Assembly: GCA_028583415.1 (NCBI GenBank) | Contig: CM053270.1 | Span: forward strand, 51,414,663 to 51,478,662 | Reading direction: 5' to 3' | DNA: 64,000 nucleotides | Origin: Protea cynaroides | Taxonomy: Eukaryota > Streptophyta > Magnoliopsida > Proteales > Proteaceae | Shown here: positions 22,807 to 32,873 of the stretch, one piece after another | Position numbering within the stretch: the stretch's first letter is position 1 | How the letters are laid out: every line of letters begins with the position of its first letter | The notes under the pieces: generated by a model | What the model was told of the DNA's origin: nothing | What the model saw: only the letters and a program-made list of their open reading frames with translations | The model's database searches: none | Translations under genes and position numbers: made by a program

Positions 22807-23001
22807 AGCTCCTGTACCTCAGTCCCCTTCTCTCTAAGGAACTTGGGTATCTTATCCCTGAGTTCTATTCTGTTTGTCTTGGACTACACTAACTTAGGCA
22901 TCGGAGTGGCCACGGGATAAAACCCACCCACCTCATTGTGTGTTCTTGGTCTGCAAATACGTGGCAGCATCTTGTGCACCTGGCAAAATCCAGTGACAAC
23001 A
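22807..23001 (+). repeat. 5' LTR fragment of the Tat element, truncated
   Basis: Aligns with 52071-52267, the last 195 bases of the 3' LTR: AGCTCC(T)GTACCTCAGTC, AACCCACCCACCTCATTG, then ends GTGACAACA. About 680 bases of upstream LTR, including the TATA box, are missing, so the element has no promoter of its own at this end. Confidence 0.82.
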
Positions 23002-23004
23002 GAT

Positions 23005-23022
23005 TGGCGCCCACCGTGGGGC
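23005..23022 (+). other. Primer binding site of the Tat element
   Basis: TGGCGCCCACCGTGGGGC starts three bases after the LTR end. TGGCGCC-type sites are typical of Tat/Athila elements. I cannot assign the exact tRNA without a search. Confidence 0.7.
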
Positions 23023-23121
23023 CTGAAGTACCTTGTTTCTAAGAGCCTTTTTTCCTTTCCAGTTCCTCTTTCCCAAAGTCAGTTCTGAAAAACCTTTGTA
23101 TTTCCACTTCTAGCCTTACCT

Positions 23122-24800
23122 ATGGCTCCCACTAGAAGAGCCGAAAGTGCTTACAATCTTAGAGGGACGGATGCTCGTCGCATAAGTGAGGGTATTAGTC
23201 AAGAGCGTGTGGACATCCTGGGGGGCCAAGATGGTCAGGTCCCCGATGTTCATCTTGACGAAGGAGGGGGAGAATACGACCCTACTTGTCAATTTGTTTC
23301 CAGAGACTAGTTCTACCACCTGACGCAACAGCTGGCTGCCTTGACGGAACTTCTACAACAGTGACTTGTCAGGGTTCCCACAACGTCTGTCCCACTAGTA
23401 GACATTGAAGAAGTTCCCCAAAGATCTTGTCACTCTTGACGATCACCACCCCTGGACCAAACTCACTCTTACTAGTCAATAGATTCTCATCGACAAAGAA
23501 CTTTGAGAGGGTCGTTTTGCGAAGCTAGTGTCAGTTATGTTCCCAGGTATGAACCAACAAAGGGAATAGTCAGTAGTCATGCTTCCCCCGCTAAATCTCA
23601 CAGGTATTCTGTCCATGACCGTTTGGGGTCAAGAAATGATGTCGCGGGAGGGCCTTGAAGGAGGATCAATATCACTCATGATGTTGCTCGAGAGGCAAAA
23701 AGGGCGGGTCGATGTGGCCCGATAGGCAAGAGACAATACACAAGCCAGGGTGGATGCAGTCAGATTAGAAAGAGTTGCTACTATTCCTCCAATTACCAAT
23801 GTTGCTGTTCCTGACAACCATACGACCAGGCTAGAACAGCAAGTGAAGGACCTGATGGAGCACATGCAGCAAGTGGAGAAGGGGATCAATTCAGAGGCTC
23901 TCGAAGACTATGAAATCGAGATGGCCCTCTTTGATGAGATCATTCAATATCCGTTGCCAAGTAATTATGTCTGCCCAAATGTGGGATGGTATGATGGAGA
24001 AACGAACCTTGAGCGACACTCGGATAACTTCAAAGTAGGGATGGTGATTTATGGCCACCATGATGCATTATGTTGTAGAACCTTTCCATCCACTTCGAGG
24101 GACACAGGGAGAACTTGGTTCAACAATCTCCTGCCCAAGTCAATCAGATCGTTCAAAGAACTGAGTAGCCTATTCCTCTCACACTTCCAGGGGAGTAGGG
24201 TTGTGAAGAAGAACTTGTCACATTTAATGGCTATCAAGCAAGGGGAAAATGAGTCCCTTCGATCCTTTCTCACCAAGATCCTTACAATCACTGGTGAGAT
24301 CAAAGGTATCCAGCTTGACTCTGTCGTGGCAACGTTGTGTAAAGCTGTTCGTAATAAAAAGTTGGTCTTTCTTTAACAAGAAAAGCCCTTGCAGATATGT
24401 TGCTGGGGCAGAAGTCATGGCTGCCATACCCAAAAAGATTGCCAGTAGCTCGGTTGGCGTAGAGAAAAAGAAATCAGAACCATTTGATAAGGCCCTCAAG
24501 GAGGGTGAACTGAGTAAAAAAGTAAAGCCAGCCAAAGAGTTGTACCCTATCAAGCTTCTTCCGGGGTACACTCTTCTCAACCGTACCTTGGTGGAGATCA
24601 TGCAGATCAAGAAGGGGAACACTCTCCTCATCCCTCCTCCTCCTATGATTGCTAAACCAACAAAGCAGAATCCTCGCCTCTTCTGTGTGCATCATCAAGA
24701 CCATGGGCATACCACCAATGCTGCCACCATTTTTGAGGGTTGGTCGAAGACCTTGTCCAACATGGATATTGGACTGAGTTTGTGGGGCAATGATCCCCAC
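23122..24800 (+). pseudogene. Tat gag remnant
   Basis: Starts MAPTRRAESAYNLRGTDARR at 23122, stops at 23308, and resumes in an open stretch from 23750. That stretch has the capsid core: PLPSNYVCPNVGWYDGETN, FPSTSRDTGRTWFNNLLP, FKELSSLFLSHFQGSR, KQGENESLRSFLTK. After a frameshift near 24365 it continues with a basic linker and FCVHHQDHGHTT (about 24680), the Tat-type Cys/His tail that replaces a classical zinc knuckle. Role: RNA packaging in particles. Confidence 0.8.
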
Positions 24801-25194
24801 CCATTCCTCTAGTGTTGCAACACCCCCTGGTACCACCAACTGAAGGGGTCGAATGGAATCAATAAGCACCCTTACCACAATGTTCTCTTGAAAGGGAGTT
24901 CATGGGACTTATTGACATAGCGCCATGGGAAGTTTTAACATTTTTAAAGGTTAAGTCATCAAAAGGACCACAAAAGGTGCTTTGTCGGAACCCGCCCAGG
25001 GAGATACTAGGAAGGGTAGGTCCCGAGCAAGACTTGGGCCTGGATGATGATGAATATCTCAGCCACAACAACAAGGAATGCTTGACCATATGGTCTGGCC
25101 TGAACATATGTGGAGAGAAGTGCTCCCAATTGTCATTGAACTAGTAGAAGAACTAGTAGAGAAAAAGCAAGTTCAAGGTCGAGAAGAAGAGGTA

Positions 25195-26748
25195 GAGGAA
25201 TTCTCCTTCAAGAAATTGAGTAGCAAATGATACATATGCTTTGGGGAAGATGATCTCATCGATGTGGTGACTCCCCATGAAGATCCCTTGGTGATCAGAA
25301 TGGTCATAGGGAACCGTTTTGAAGTGAGCCGAACTCTAGTTGATACTAGGAGTTCGGTGGACATCTGCTATTACGACACCTTCAAGCAGCTGGGATACTA
25401 GGACAAACAGTTGAGACCCATCAGGTATAGCCTAATTGGTTTCAATGGGTATGTAGTCATGGTAAAGGGGGCTATCAGACTTGATACTAGGGTAGAGGTT
25501 TACCCGGCCCGTACTTGTGTGCATTTGAACTACATGGTGGGACACTCAATCCAGTTACAATGCAATTCTTGGTTGGGCAGGACTCAACCAGATGAAGGCG
25601 TGCCTGTTAACATACTATCTAATAATGAAGTTTCTAGCTGCAATGGGGGTAGGCTTCTGCAAGGCTGACTAGAGTGTGTCTAGGAAGTGCTACCAAACAG
25701 ATTTGGTTGCAAGTGAGATGGCTGCATCAATTTAGATGATCTAGCTCTAAGACTTTCGGGATGATTTCCCTCAGCAACATAACACGCCTGTGGAGGATCT
25801 CATTCCCATCCCTTTTTTTGAAGAAACTCTTGAGAAGACATTTTTGATAGGATCGGCCCTCCTGCAGAGTAGAAAGAAAAGCTTATAGCATTCCTTTGAG
25901 CTAACTCGAACATCTTTACATGGACTGCTGAAGACATTCCAGGTATTCCCCGCATCACCATGGAGCACCATCTTATGATCGATCCTCACTACCGACCCAT
26001 CTGTCAGAACAAGAGGGTCTTTGCCCCAAGCGAGACAAGCTATCATCGACGAAGAAGTTAAAAAACTTCTTAAAGCGGGCTTTATTAGAGAGGTTAACTA
26101 CCCAGAGTGGTTAGCCAATGTTGTAATGGTGCCAAAGGCAGGAAACCATTGACACATGTATCGATTTCACTGATTTGAATAAAGCGTGCCCCATAGATAG
26201 CTACCCTCTGCCTCGAATAGATCAATTGATAGATGCCAATGCCCGTCATGACCTTTTATCCTTTTTAGATGTATACTCTAGGTATAATCAAATCAAGATG
26301 GCAAAGGAGGATAAAGAAAGCACAGCTTTTGTTACCAATAAGGGGTTATACTGCTATATTGTTATGCCATTCGGTCTAAAGAAAGCGAAGGCCACTTACC
26401 AAAGTCTTATCAACAAGGTCTTTGAGAAGTGGATAGGTAGAAACATGGAAGTCTACATGGATGATTTTCTGGTCAAAAGTGCGAAGGCTCAAACTCACTT
26501 GGAGGATCTAACTGAAGTGTTCGAAGTCGTAAGAAAGAATTCTATGCGACTTAACCCTACTAAGTGTGCGTTCAAAGTCCATTAGGACAAGTTTTTAGGA
26601 TTTATGGTGTTTCAAAGAGGAATCAAAGCTAATCCAGCTAAGATTGATGCCATCCAGAACATGACGTCCCCTACCAAGCCTAAACAAGTGCAAGAATTGA
26701 CTGGTCAAATTGCAGCCTTGGGACAATTCCTGTCGAGATCAGTAAATA
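25195..26748 (+). pseudogene. Tat pol remnant, part 1: protease and reverse transcriptase
   Basis: Protease: TLVDTRSSVDICYYDTFKQLG near 25335-25400, with the usual glycine after the catalytic aspartate region replaced by arginine. Reverse transcriptase about 25900-26748: KLLKAGFIREVNYPEWLANV, NKACPIDSYPLPRIDQLID, LSFLDVYSRYNQIKM, VMPFGLKKAKATYQ and the catalytic YMDD at 26454-26465. Several stops and frameshifts. It breaks off after FLSRSVN, where the Tekay element is inserted at 26749. Confidence 0.85.
26744..26748. repeat. Target-site duplication AAATA, left copy
   Basis: AAATA immediately before the LTR start TGTAAGAACC at 26749. The matching copy is 37894-37898. Confidence 0.9.
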
Positions 26749-28892
26749 TGTAAGAACCATGCTCTGAAAACCTGGTCTAACCCATGGTTTTATATGTTGA
26801 CAGGTCTCCCAATCATAACTGGACCGGAAGGCGAAGCGGGGTGACGAACCACATAATCCAGGTACGAGAACCATGTGTAAAACTGTAAAGTTTACATACC
26901 GGTCTCAGTACCGGTCTCACTCAGTGAGACCGGTATGAGCAATAGTGGCTGGAGACGAACTCCAATGGGTCCCACACTCCGAATCAAAGTTTTAGAAAGT
27001 TCTAACCGTGGGAAACATTCCTAGAATGCTCTCCCACTATTAATATGCACCTTAACCCTCCTTAGATCCTTCTCAAACCCTAGCCGTTAGGAAGAGATCT
27101 GAGAAGGAGCAAGGAGGGAGGAAACCGCTCAAGAAGAGGGAATTTCTATCGAAAGGGCACGCCACCATCCGACAAACACCAGTAAATGCTCAATCCTTTT
27201 GGTATTGATAAGATTTTGGATCGGAGCCGTGAAACGGCGCAACGATCCAAAATCCTAGGACTTCCAATAAACCCTAGTTTTTCATTAAGATCCAATCGGG
27301 TATGATGCGACGTTATAGTCGAAACCTAGAAGACTAAGCAAGTATTTGGACCTTAGAATGGTTAGGAAAAACCCTAGAAACCAATTCGATGACCGGCGGG
27401 GAAGGGAGATCTGAGATTGGACTCTCGGATCCAAACCGCATAACATACCGGATGGACATAAGGTCCTGCGGTATATACCGCAGGCGCATACCGGTCTCAC
27501 TCTAGAGTGAGACCGGTATATACCGCAGGGCATATCGATCTCACTCTACTGAGACCAGTATGTGCAACCGGTATGCTTACCGAGCCCTGTTTGCTTGGCC
27601 AAACATGGTTCTGACCAACTGTAACCCTAATAATTTAATTCTAACCTATGAGTATGATTATGTAGGACCTGTAGACAGCGTGAGTAGACCCTGTGATGCG
27701 GAGCGGATTTGTTATCACGCGTCAGGTAAGGGACAAGACCCCAAACCCTAATTAATTAAATAACAGTAAACCGTTGTGATTAATTTGTATCTATATTGAT
27801 TGCCTAATGTTTGTGCATTTCACATGCCATGGTAGTTGTTTAAATTATTATTATTTGTTTATGCATTTCATATGCTAGGATGTTGGTTGTTTAGGCATGT
27901 GGATGTTTTTAGTTGGTGTATGGAATGTGAAGGGGAGTGGAGCCCTGGATATATCCACACACTAACACCTTTTCGTATTGCCATCTACTTTAACGGACTT
28001 GGTGCAAATAGGGTATCAGGGGGAGGACGTGGGATTGTGGTTCAGCCTGCCCACCAGACTCGAGCCCTATCTCTATGTCATAGGGAGTCGTGCTGGGTAG
28101 GGCCATAGATACTGTATTGACATATATGACTGGTTAGAAACGGAACCCACTTGTAAGCCCTTTCCAATAGGAGTTTAGGTATTGGTACGGTATAGGGTAT
28201 CAGGAGGAGGATGTGGGATGGTGGCTCAGCCTGCCTGCCAGACTCTAGCTCTATCTCTATACCGGAGTGAGTGATGTGGGGCAACGACAGTAGTGTGGAT
28301 TGTTGCCTGACTGTTGGGTGTGCTCACACTCTCGTGCATGGAGGTGCGGTGGCCGCCAAACCTTACCATAGCATTTTGCAAGTTATACCTGACCCAAATT
28401 GTAATGTTATCTCATGCATTTTGTATGTTGCATTGGTTTTGTATTTACTAAGCTAAGTTGTGAGCTCATCCGAATATATATATTCTATTCTTTTCAGATC
28501 TCGATGCAAGGTATACCATCGAGGACTTCATGACTGCCCCAGCGTACAGTACAGTCACTGCCTTGGATACACAGGCAGTAGAGGACGAGCATGACGCATC
28601 ATGCGAGTGCTCATTATGTGTTTTCCTTTAGAGTTGATTTATTTTGAAATAATACCTTGTAATATTTTATTATTTAACTTTGTGAATGATGGAATAATTT
28701 GGATAATTATTTTAATTACAACATAGAACTCAGTTCATTTATCTTTTGATTCCGCTGCTATGTATTACTCTCTGATTATGTTAGATTGTTTTGGAATGGT
28801 TGGTTGACACGGTCTATTGAGATCCTGGTGTGAGCCGTGGTTTGGAGACAGTTCACTCACACTTCTGGTTCAGTAAGAATTGGGGTGTGACA
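26749..28892 (+). repeat. 5' LTR of Tekay element 2
   Basis: Starts TGTAAGAACC and ends GGGGTGTGACA. It carries hairpin clusters at 26895-26938 and 27420-27575, the latter including a perfect 26-base palindrome at 27491-27516 (half-site CCGGTCTCACTCT). It is closely similar to the 3' LTR along its length. Confidence 0.92.
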
Positions 28893-28895
28893 ACT

Positions 28896-28908
28896 TGGTA
28901 TCAGAGCC
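28896..28908 (+). other. Primer binding site, initiator Met tRNA
   Basis: TGGTATCAGAGCC three bases after the 5' LTR end at 28892. Confidence 0.92.
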
Positions 28909-29197
28909 CTAGGCTCTGTCCAGCTAATCATTCTGCATCTAACGGTGTCCAGTGAACTGAGATAGAAAAATTAAAAAACTTTAATAAAAAAATACACCAT
29001 AAGCTTGTTTGATGCCTGAGACATAAAAGAAGGTGCATAATATACTATTAATGAAAGAGCGATTATAAGCACTGAAGTGTTGATAAAAACCAAATAAAAA
29101 AATAGTTAATATAAAGTGTACGACAGAGTATAGTCCACAAGTTGGATAGTTACTCTGTTAACAAAATGAATCACACCTAAATAAAAATGAAACTAGG

Positions 29198-30419
29198 TCA
29201 AACTGGTGGAGTTATGGGCCTAGGTGGTATCGGATCTGCAATATCATAATCACGCTCGTACGCCTCTCTAAGCCAATGAACCTAGTCCTGCGTGACCCGT
29301 AGGCTGCGAACTAGACGCCCCAAGTCCTAACCCATCTCCCACTGAGCGTCTCGGATCTCCATGTGCATGCTCATCACTGTATCAGAAGGAGACTGAGATG
29401 GTCCTGCAACTGGGAAAGGCTGAGATGGTCCTGCTACTGGAGAATGCTGGGGTGCAGGTGCAGGGATGTCCTCCATGTGTACATCCCCACCACCTCCTAC
29501 CTCAGCTGCTGTTGCTGCTGCTGCCGCCTGACTCCTAGGTGGGAGAGGACGAGCCTGTAGCTCTTAGTCACTAAGCTCCAGATCATCCATCTGCATCTTA
29601 TAGATGGCATCAACATCTATGTTAGAACTCATGGTGACCTCAACAGCTGTCTCTCCACGCCTGTCCACACCTAGGCGATGCAACAACGCTGTAATCAACT
29701 TACCATATGGAAGATTGCCCGGGCCTTGCCGCATAAATCATGGTACGGATGATTAGGTAAGGCAGGCAGACCCGGTGCCTGGTAGTCACACAGTAGGTAA
29801 GATACTGGGTCAACTGGGACAACTCTCCATAATGACCACTATGGGGGACGATGTCATGCTGTATAATACAGCAGTATAGGCGAGGCACAGGACATAGGTT
29901 TGAAGCTAACATGATACTGTCTGGCAACAAAATCTACTCAGCAATGGCTGCTTTCATGTCCTCAGTAAGATACCCTTTAGCTCTGGGTGGACAATAGATA
30001 AATTTCCCGTCATCTGGGATCTCGAGAAGCGTAGCCAACTTGGCCATGTTGAAAGAGATCATCACCCCTTTCACATAGCTAGTAATCCGAAGATCCCTAG
30101 CATGCTCCCAATCATTCGGATTCCCTTCTACCTCCAGATATGTGAAGAATAGTTTTACCAAGTTGGGACGAGTGGTCTCTTTATACTGAATAATGGGCAA
30201 CTAGCCCATCGCCCCAAAGGCAGCCTCAACATCGAAGCGGTGCAGGTGTTCTAGGTTCACAAAACGACCTGATTCTATGCTTTTTACTCGGAACCATGAA
30301 GGGCGCGCCGCTGCAGCCTCTGATCGAAAAAATCTCTCGTCATAGAGGTGGGGAGGAGGATGTGGCCTGTGCATACCCGGCATAAAAGATCGCTTACCCG
30401 CACCACGATGTCCAGACAT
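29198..30419 (-). pseudogene. Antisense gene in the Tekay leader, plant-transposon-protein-like
   Basis: Opposite in strand to gag-pol, between the primer site and gag. Translation from the ATG at 30419 starts MSGHRGAGKRSFMPG and stays largely open for about 400 codons down to 29198. Breaks: TAG at about 30203, TAG at about 29936, a frameshift near 29740, and stops near 29568 and 29336. Blocks such as FNMAKLATLLEIPDDGKF, YCCIIQHDIVPHSGHYGE, YLIIRTMIYA and (after the frameshift) GNLPYGKLITALLHRLGV resemble the 'putative plant transposon protein' family (Pfam Transposase_32 type). That assignment is from memory of the family pattern. The tail is alanine/proline-rich. Function unknown. The coding pattern is far better preserved than chance allows. 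Confidence 0.7.
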
Positions 30420-30427
30420 GTCGTAAA

Positions 30428-30863
30428 CTGTTGAGCAAAGGAAAAATGAGACGGTTAGAGAAATTTTTTTGAAATTTCTGCAGCATAATGGCAAAAAATG
30501 GAACAAAAGCCTCAAACTCACCCAATATGGGTAGGAGGACTTATGTGGTGACACAATGCTAATACATATCAAACAATTTCAACACAAAACAAGGAAATAG
30601 AGACATATCAGCAAAAATTTTCAAAAATTTTGAAAAACCTAGAAACCTAGGTTAAAAAGTTGAATTTTTAGGATTTCTCCCAAACCAACCGATGGAACTT
30701 CGAATTGGTTGAGGGGTTTTGCTCATTTAGACCCCAAGAACCTTTCTCAAACAAAGAGAGAAGTTTTCAACGGTTAAAATTTTCAAATAAAGGAAAATTT
30801 AGGTTTTGGGCATGAGAAACGATGAAATTTTTCTCAAAGAAAGGAAGGAGAGGATAAGCTTAC
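30428..30863 (-). other. Probable 5'-leader intron of the antisense gene
   Basis: On the minus strand the donor is ATG|GTAAGC (intron starts at 30863) and the acceptor is CTCAACAG|TTTACGAC (ends at 30428), nine bases before the start codon at 30419. It is AT-rich with a T-rich 3' end, 436 bases long. A pyrimidine-rich leader (TTTCTCTCTTGG) lies just upstream, at about 30990-30865. This suggests an independent spliced transcript. Confidence 0.5.
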
Positions 30864-31019
30864 CATAGAGACGAGTTTGATACTCTTGGTTGAGGGAGAG
30901 CACTCTTAGAAGCACCGGTTGGACTGTAGAGACTCAGCAACTCAGAGAGGAATTGCCATCGGAGTGAGCACCAAGAGAGAAAAGTGAGAAATGAGGGCAA
31001 AATTCACGATTTTAAAGGT

Positions 31020-31150
31020 TTTAAGACATACCGGTCGCACTCAAGGACTGGTAAGTGCGACCGGTACCTCCTGTGGTATGGTGCGACCGGTATGTACCAT
31101 AGAAGTATAAAGGTCTCACTCAAGGTGAGATGGGTACCGCGGCCGGTACC
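31020..31150. repeat. Hairpin module cluster upstream of gag and of the antisense gene
   Basis: CCGGTCGCACT at 31031-31041 pairs perfectly with AGTGCGACCGG at 31054-31064. Further GTGCGACCGGTATG and GGTCTCACTC words follow. The LTR version of the same module has CCGGTCTCACT / AGTGAGACCGG, i.e. a compensated T-A to G-C change. Confidence 0.7.
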
Positions 31151-31420
31151 TTATGGGGGAGCTGGAAATTTAAAACCATTCCCCATACCGACCGAGCCAC
31201 TATTACCAGACCCCACGCCGGTATGGTATGATCAGGATCAATAATTTGGCCTAGAAAATTTCGAGAAAAACTTAAAATTTGTTTACTTTCCTTCTCGATT
31301 GATGAATACTTATAGTGCATATGTGTTGAGACTGACTACTATCATTTTGAACAATTGTCTCATTTGTCTCATGTGTGTTCAATGCATTCAGATATCGTAC
31401 AAGAAAATTCAGTAGCTACA

Positions 31421-32840
31421 ATGGTAAGAGGAAATGGTCGTAGAATCCCTCGCAGACGCCGTCACTCAAGGGCACATCCAATGGAAAGGAATTCAGGGAC
31501 AAAAAACTCTGAAGAAAATGAAGAGAGGGGAAGTGGGGAAGAACTTAACCCCCTAAATGAAAGTGGAAATCAGGTGGGAGACAATGAAGAATCTCCACTG
31601 CCGGGTCAGACACATACAAGCTCTGAAACTCTAATGACAAATTTAGTCACCCACATGGAGGTACAGCAAAAAAAAGTTTTTTGACGAAATGTTGAAAATG
31701 TTTAGGCCACCTGGGCCTGTATCGGCACCCGCATATATGCCATCCACGCATGCCAAAAATGCAAATACGGTACCAATGGGGGTTAGTACAGCTACTGAGG
31801 GACCACAACAACAGAACCAACCCAACACGGCTCCCCACCCGGTTACAGGGACGCCCATCCCTAACCAGGATCAGGGTGGATATCAGTGTCCATATCAGGG
31901 TGCATACAATGGTGGGAATCAGGGAGTAAATCAGAGTGGCTACTCTTACCAGTCACAATGGTATGGTCAGACAGGGTATGGACAAGCACCATATGGACAG
32001 GTCCCATATGGACAGAGTAGTCTTTTCAGAGCGGTGGATGGGTTTTTAAAGCTAAAGCCACCAATTTTCACAGGGAAGTCAGGGAAAACACTATGGCCAG
32101 CACAGTGGATAACCGAGATGGAGAAGAACTTCCGCCTGCTGGAGTGTCTTGATGGGGAAAAAGTGTTATATGCTACCCACATGCTGAAGGAAGAAGCCAA
32201 TGGATGGTGGAATTCAACCAGAGCGTATCTGGAAACAAAGCACCAGATAATCACTTGGCCCATATTCAAGGAGGCCTTCTTTGAAAAATACTTTCCCAGG
32301 AGTTTTCACGATCAGATGGAGAGGGAGTTCCTCAATTTGCAGCAATCTCAAATGACCGTAGAGGCATACCAACAAAGGAGTTATTTTTCTTCGCTCCAAC
32401 CAGTATGCAGGAGGAAGAAACTAAGACCCGTCGTTTCACCATGGGTCTTCGGGGTGTCATAAGAGAACATGTGTTGGGGCGAGGGATAAAGATCTATAAT
32501 GAAGCTGTGCAGGTGGCTCGAGTCATCGAAGCAAGCCAGAAAGATAGCTTCTTTGCACAGAATAGGGGTCTAAAGAGGCCTAACCCGAGGTCCAAGGCGG
32601 AAAAAGCAACAGACCATACCGACCATTCAGGCCACCAGCGGGTACGGTGCCACCTAGATCTGTTCTCGTAGGGACACAGCAGGAAACGGGACAAAACTTC
32701 AACGTGAAGTGTTTTAATTGCCAACAGGTGGGTCATTATGCCAGAATATGCCCACTACCAAAGAGGGAACAACAGCAAGGCAAAGTTTATGCCGTTACTA
32801 CATAGGAGGCGACCGCATCACCAGATGTGGTTACAGGTAT
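31421..32840 (+). pseudogene. gag of Tekay element 2, frameshifted
   Basis: Starts MVRGNGRRIPRRRRHSRAHP at 31421. A glycine/tyrosine/glutamine-rich segment (YGQAPYGQVPYGQ, about 31980-32020) precedes the capsid core ITEMEKNFRLLE, ATHMLKEEANGWWN, KEAFFEKYFPRSF, QEEETKTRRFTMGLR. The zinc knuckle CFNCQQVGHYARIC (about 32712-32753) is intact, a C-x2-C-x4-H-x4-C. Frameshifts near 31680, 32385 and 32660 and a TAG near 32803 break the frame. Gag packages the element RNA. Confidence 0.85.
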
Positions 32841-32873
32841 GATTATATACTTACTCCTTAGCTACTGCATTAA

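Noticed and set aside
28078..28284. Small frames inside the Tekay LTRs repeated at 28 kb and 37 kb
   Set aside because: They recur only because the LTRs are duplicated. No coding features, and frames differ between copies.
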